Assembly: GCA_016763215.1 (NCBI GenBank)
Contig: JAESUF010000348.1
Span: forward strand, 1 to 8,607
Direction: 5' to 3'
DNA length: 8,607 nucleotides
Source of the DNA: Flavobacteriaceae bacterium
GTDB lineage: Bacteria; Bacteroidota; Bacteroidia; Flavobacteriales; Flavobacteriaceae
The notes under the pieces are model-generated. The model saw only the letters and a program-made list of their open reading frames with translations, had not been told where the DNA came from and did not search any database. Of this stretch, positions 6,718-8,607 are shown piece after piece. Within the stretch, counting starts at the first letter, position 1; every line of letters begins with the position of its first letter. The position numbers and the translations under genes are program-made.

Positions 6718-6778
6718 AGATGGTACAGGAACAAAAGTAGCACTGATTTTAAAAAGAGCATAAAACTAAAAACCAACT

Positions 6779-7510
6779 ATGAAAATTAAAGCCATTCTTG
6801 TAGAAGACGAAGTAGTAAGTAGAGAAATACTTCGAAATTATATTCACAAATATTGCCCAAATGTTGAATTGCTGGGAGAAGCAAGTAATATTAATGATGC
6901 CTATTCTCTAATAGAGAAACACGAATTAGATTTGGTTTTTCTAGATGTAGAAATGCCTTTTGGTAACGCCTTTGATCTTTTAGAAAAAGTAGAGGATAGA
7001 AGGTTTGAAACAGTATTTGTAACGGCCTATGACCACTATGCGATTGATGCATTAAATAACCATGCTTCCTATTATTTGTTAAAGCCAATTTCTATTGATG
7101 AATTAATTAAAGCCGTGAATCACGTAACTGAAATTAAAGAAAAAGAAAATGACCTGCAGAACAAAGTATTGTCGCCAAAAGTCTCTACTATTTCAGGAAA
7201 AATTACCATCCCACAGCAAGACGGGTTTGAAGTTTTAGATGTTAATGATATTGTGTTTTGCAAGGCCGATGATAATTATACAGAAATTCATTTAGCCAAT
7301 TCTAAAAAACTGGTCAGTAAAACTTTAAAATATTTTGAAGAAACACTTTCTGGATATGATTTTGCTCGAATTCATAAATCGTATTTGGTGAATGTCAATG
7401 CTGTAGTGAAATACAAAAAGGGTAAAGGAGGCAGTGTTGTGGTTTCTAATGGAAAAGAAATTTTAGTTTCTTCTTCAAAAAAAGGCGCATTTTTATCTTA
7501 TTTTAAATAA
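6779..7510 (+). CDS. LytTR-family response regulator
   Basis: A 243-residue two-domain transcription factor. The receiver domain (1-120) has the acidic pocket E9-D10-E11, phosphoacceptor D56 in FLDVEMP (54-60), T82 in FVTAYDH (80-86) and K102 in LLKP (100-103), so all phosphotransfer residues are present. A short linker leads to a LytTR DNA-binding domain (about 138-241; DVNDIVFCKADDNYTEIH, FARIHKSYLVN). LytTR regulators bind paired direct repeats about 21 bp apart, usually as dimers activated by a LytS-type kinase. The kinase lies immediately upstream, 15 bp from its reconstructed stop, and suitable repeats sit at the operon head. The intact regulator argues that the pathway is, or was until recently, in use. 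An A-rich leader (AAAACTAAAAACCAACT) precedes the start, typical of this phylum. Confidence 0.93.
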   Translation: MKIKAILVEDEVVSREILRNYIHKYCPNVELLGEASNINDAYSLIEKHELDLVFLDVEMPFGNAFDLLEKVEDRRFETVFVTAYDHYAIDALNNHASYYLLKPISIDELIKAVNHVTEIKEKENDLQNKVLSPKVSTISGKITIPQQDGFEVLDVNDIVFCKADDNYTEIHLANSKKLVSKTLKYFEETLSGYDFARIHKSYLVNVNAVVKYKKGKGGSVVVSNGKEILVSSSKKGAFLSYFK

Positions 7511-7511
7511 T

Positions 7512-7550
7512 ATTGTCTGTTCGAGTAAATTTGCTCGAACTGACAATTTT
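7512..7550 (+). terminator. Hairpin after the response regulator
   Basis: Arms 7512-7525 and 7534-7547 form a 14-bp stem with one T-T mismatch (7518/7541) around an 8-nt loop, followed by a short TTTT (7547-7550). It begins just past the TAA at 7508-7510 and probably ends the signalling operon. The T tract is short, so read-through into the carbonic anhydrase-like gene 12 bp further on is possible; no separate promoter is evident for that gene. Confidence 0.65.
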
Positions 7551-7562
7551 AATGAAATCATT

Positions 7563-8078
7563 ATGAAAATCATCAAAGCCGTTAGAGGGAACTATCCCCA
7601 AATATCAAAAGATTGTTACATCGCAGAAAACGCAACCATTGTTGGAGAAGTTATTATTGGAAAGCAGTGTAGTGTTTGGTACAATGCTGTTATTCGTGGT
7701 GATGTACACTATATTCATATAGGGAACAAGGTAAACATCCAAGATGGAGCTGTGATTCATGCTACCTATCAAAAATCACCTACAACGATCGGAAACAATG
7801 TTTCTATTGGTCATAATGCCATTGTACATGGTTGTACAATTCACGATAATGTACTTATTGGAATGGGAAGTATTATTATGGACGATTGCGTGATAGAAAG
7901 CAATTCTATTATTGCTGCAGGAGCCGTAGTTACTAAAAATACTCGAGTAGAAAGTGGAAGTATTTATGCCGGAGTTCCAGCAAGAAAGGTAAAGGATATC
8001 TCCAAGGAATTAATCTCAGGAGAAATCAATCGAATTGCAGACAATTATGTGGAGTATTCTAGTTGGTTTAAAGAATAA
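7563..8078 (+). CDS. Gamma-carbonic anhydrase-like hexapeptide-repeat protein
   Basis: A 171-residue cytosolic left-handed beta-helix protein made of hexapeptide repeats ([IV]-G-x-x pattern from about 15 to 140), closed by a C-terminal helix (about 145-170). The metal-site histidines of the Cam/YrdA family are present: H66 in VIHAT, and H84 and H89 in SIGHNAIVHG. R46-D47 (RGD) and Q60-D61 match other conserved active-site positions. Members are trimers binding Zn or Fe at subunit interfaces. Some hydrate CO2, while YrdA- and PaaY-like members have doubtful or different activity, so the substrate is not settled. It lies 52 bp after the response regulator beyond a hairpin, and ends at a strong convergent hairpin. 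It is probably a housekeeping gene rather than part of the signalling pathway. Confidence 0.9.
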   Translation: MKIIKAVRGNYPQISKDCYIAENATIVGEVIIGKQCSVWYNAVIRGDVHYIHIGNKVNIQDGAVIHATYQKSPTTIGNNVSIGHNAIVHGCTIHDNVLIGMGSIIMDDCVIESNSIIAAGAVVTKNTRVESGSIYAGVPARKVKDISKELISGEINRIADNYVEYSSWFKE

Positions 8079-8110
8079 AAAAAGCCCGGTCAACCAAAAC
8101 CGAGCCTTTT
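8079..8110 (-). terminator. Convergent terminator between the carbonic anhydrase-like and LTxxQ genes
   Basis: Arms 8079-8090 and 8099-8110 form a 12-bp stem around the 8-nt loop 8091-8098. On the minus strand it is continuous with two G-U wobbles (GGCTCGGT paired with ACCGGGCT) and is followed by seven Ts, a textbook intrinsic terminator for the LTxxQ gene ending at 8129. On the plus strand the two wobbles become A-C mismatches, but a TTTT tract still follows, so it may serve both genes. Confidence 0.8.
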
Positions 8111-8128
8111 ACTAATCAACTCAAAATA

Positions 8129-8607
8129 TTAATGATCATTATCGTGATCCTTATGTTTTTTTTCTTTTAACATTTTTTTCTTCTTCATTATCTTCTTTTT
8201 CATGGCAATGCGTTTCTTCATTCCCTTTCTTCTGCTCATACTTGTTTTCTTGAATTTTTCATATTGTTCAGCAGTTAAGATAGATTTCATTTCTTTTTGA
8301 AAAGCTAATTTTTTGTCAAGCATTTTATTTGCTTTCTCATAACGCTTTTCAGTTGCCATTTTTTTCTTTGCCTTTCGAGCTTTCATCATTTTTTCATGCT
8401 GTGCTCTTCTTTCTTTAACCTGTTTTGTTATAAAAGGTTTCAACTTGCGTTGTTGTGCCGTTGTTAAATCTAAATGAAGTGCCATTTTTTTAACAGCTAA
8501 AGTTGCTTGCTGCTCAACAGTAAGTTTTTCTTTAGGCATCATTCTCTTACGTTTCTTTTGCGCTTGTGTAGTTAAAGTGAAAGCAAAAACTAAAATCAAA
8601 ACGCCTA
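8129..8607 (-). CDS. Secreted, Lys-rich LTxxQ (Spy/CpxP-like) protein, 5' end outside window
   Basis: The frame stays open to the right edge, so the start lies beyond 8607. A TTG at 8597-8599 could be mistaken for a start, but the codons upstream of it (GGC GTT) extend the hydrophobic core of a signal peptide that ends near TTQAQ (about 8560). The mature part is almost entirely helical and strongly basic, with three LTxxQ motifs: LTVEQ (8510-8524), LTTAQ (8453-8467) and LTAEQ (8264-8278). Paired LTxxQ motifs mark periplasmic Spy/CpxP-family proteins, which act as chaperones or envelope-stress sensors in enterobacteria. The C-terminus is a Lys/Met-rich helix ending in a His/Asp cluster (HKDHDNDH) that could bind metal. 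Whether this distant relative is a chaperone is not shown; the Lys content is much higher than in Spy. Confidence 0.75.
   Translation of the reverse strand, partial: GVLILVFAFTLTTQAQKKRKRMMPKEKLTVEQQATLAVKKMALHLDLTTAQQRKLKPFITKQVKERRAQHEKMMKARKAKKKMATEKRYEKANKMLDKKLAFQKEMKSILTAEQYEKFKKTSMSRRKGMKKRIAMKKKIMKKKKMLKEKKHKDHDNDH

Larger units (their letters stand above)
4203..6763 (+). pseudogene. Composite: TPR-LytS sensor histidine kinase gene broken by two indels
   Basis: Read as one unit, this is a signal peptide, two beta modules, TPRs, a membrane helix and a LytS-type kinase, about 850 residues. It is interrupted twice: the sensor frame must pass to the +1 frame between 5929 and 5981, and again at the T run 6710-6715. 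Both halves are otherwise intact and keep all motifs, so any lesion is recent, or it is a sequence error or a recoding event. The restored stop (6761-6763) lies 15 bp before the response regulator, matching a tight operon. Whether the cell makes a full-length kinase cannot be decided from sequence alone. Confidence 0.6.

Noticed and set aside
7521..7529. GAGTAAA in the hairpin after the response regulator as another copy of the operator motif
   Set aside because: Only seven bases match, there is no second copy 21 bp away, and the sequence is explained by the stem and loop.
8597..8599. TTG as start codon of the LTxxQ gene
   Set aside because: It sits inside a signal-peptide hydrophobic core whose frame is open to the window edge, so the true start is outside.

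Overview
The window is AT-rich DNA from a member of the Bacteroidota, most likely Flavobacteriia (a marine Flavobacteriaceae-like genome). The evidence is the A-rich leaders without Shine-Dalgarno sequences, a Cys-module/CarboxypepD_reg-like envelope protein, a TPR-ectodomain LytS-type kinase paired with a LytTR regulator, and a GH73+LysM lipoprotein. I see no tRNA, rRNA, CRISPR array, phage gene or transposase.

Layout. 1-153: C-terminal end of a probable ABC-F ATPase. 159-248: degenerate palindromic intergenic element. 254-2037: two-gene (+) unit, a PLP-dependent desulfhydrase/deaminase-family enzyme and a glucosaminidase-LysM lipoprotein. 2038-2074: hairpin at a convergent junction. 2103-3230 (-): secreted VWA-domain protein. 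3231-3481: divergent regulatory region carrying three direct repeats with an exact 21-bp period. 3482-7510 (+): a signalling operon made of a Cys-module/carboxypeptidase-regulatory-like membrane protein, a TPR sensor, a LytS-type histidine kinase and a LytTR response regulator. 7512-7550: hairpin. 7563-8078 (+): gamma-carbonic anhydrase-like protein. 8079-8110: convergent terminator. 8129-8607 (-): secreted, very basic LTxxQ (Spy/CpxP-like) protein, cut by the window edge.

The most interesting region is 3231-7510. The sensor and kinase appear to be one ancestral gene, now broken by two indels. The TPR frame runs out at 5981 and the kinase continues in the +1 frame. A six-T run at 6710-6715 then shifts the last 15 residues, including a recognisable DGTGTK segment, out of frame. 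These may be real lesions, sequence errors or recoding; the sequence alone cannot decide. The 21-bp repeats upstream have the spacing expected of a LytTR operator, which suggests that the operon's own regulator controls the operon and perhaps the divergent VWA gene. The first gene and the sensor ectodomain both carry small beta-domain modules, so they may form an envelope-sensing unit, but that is inference.
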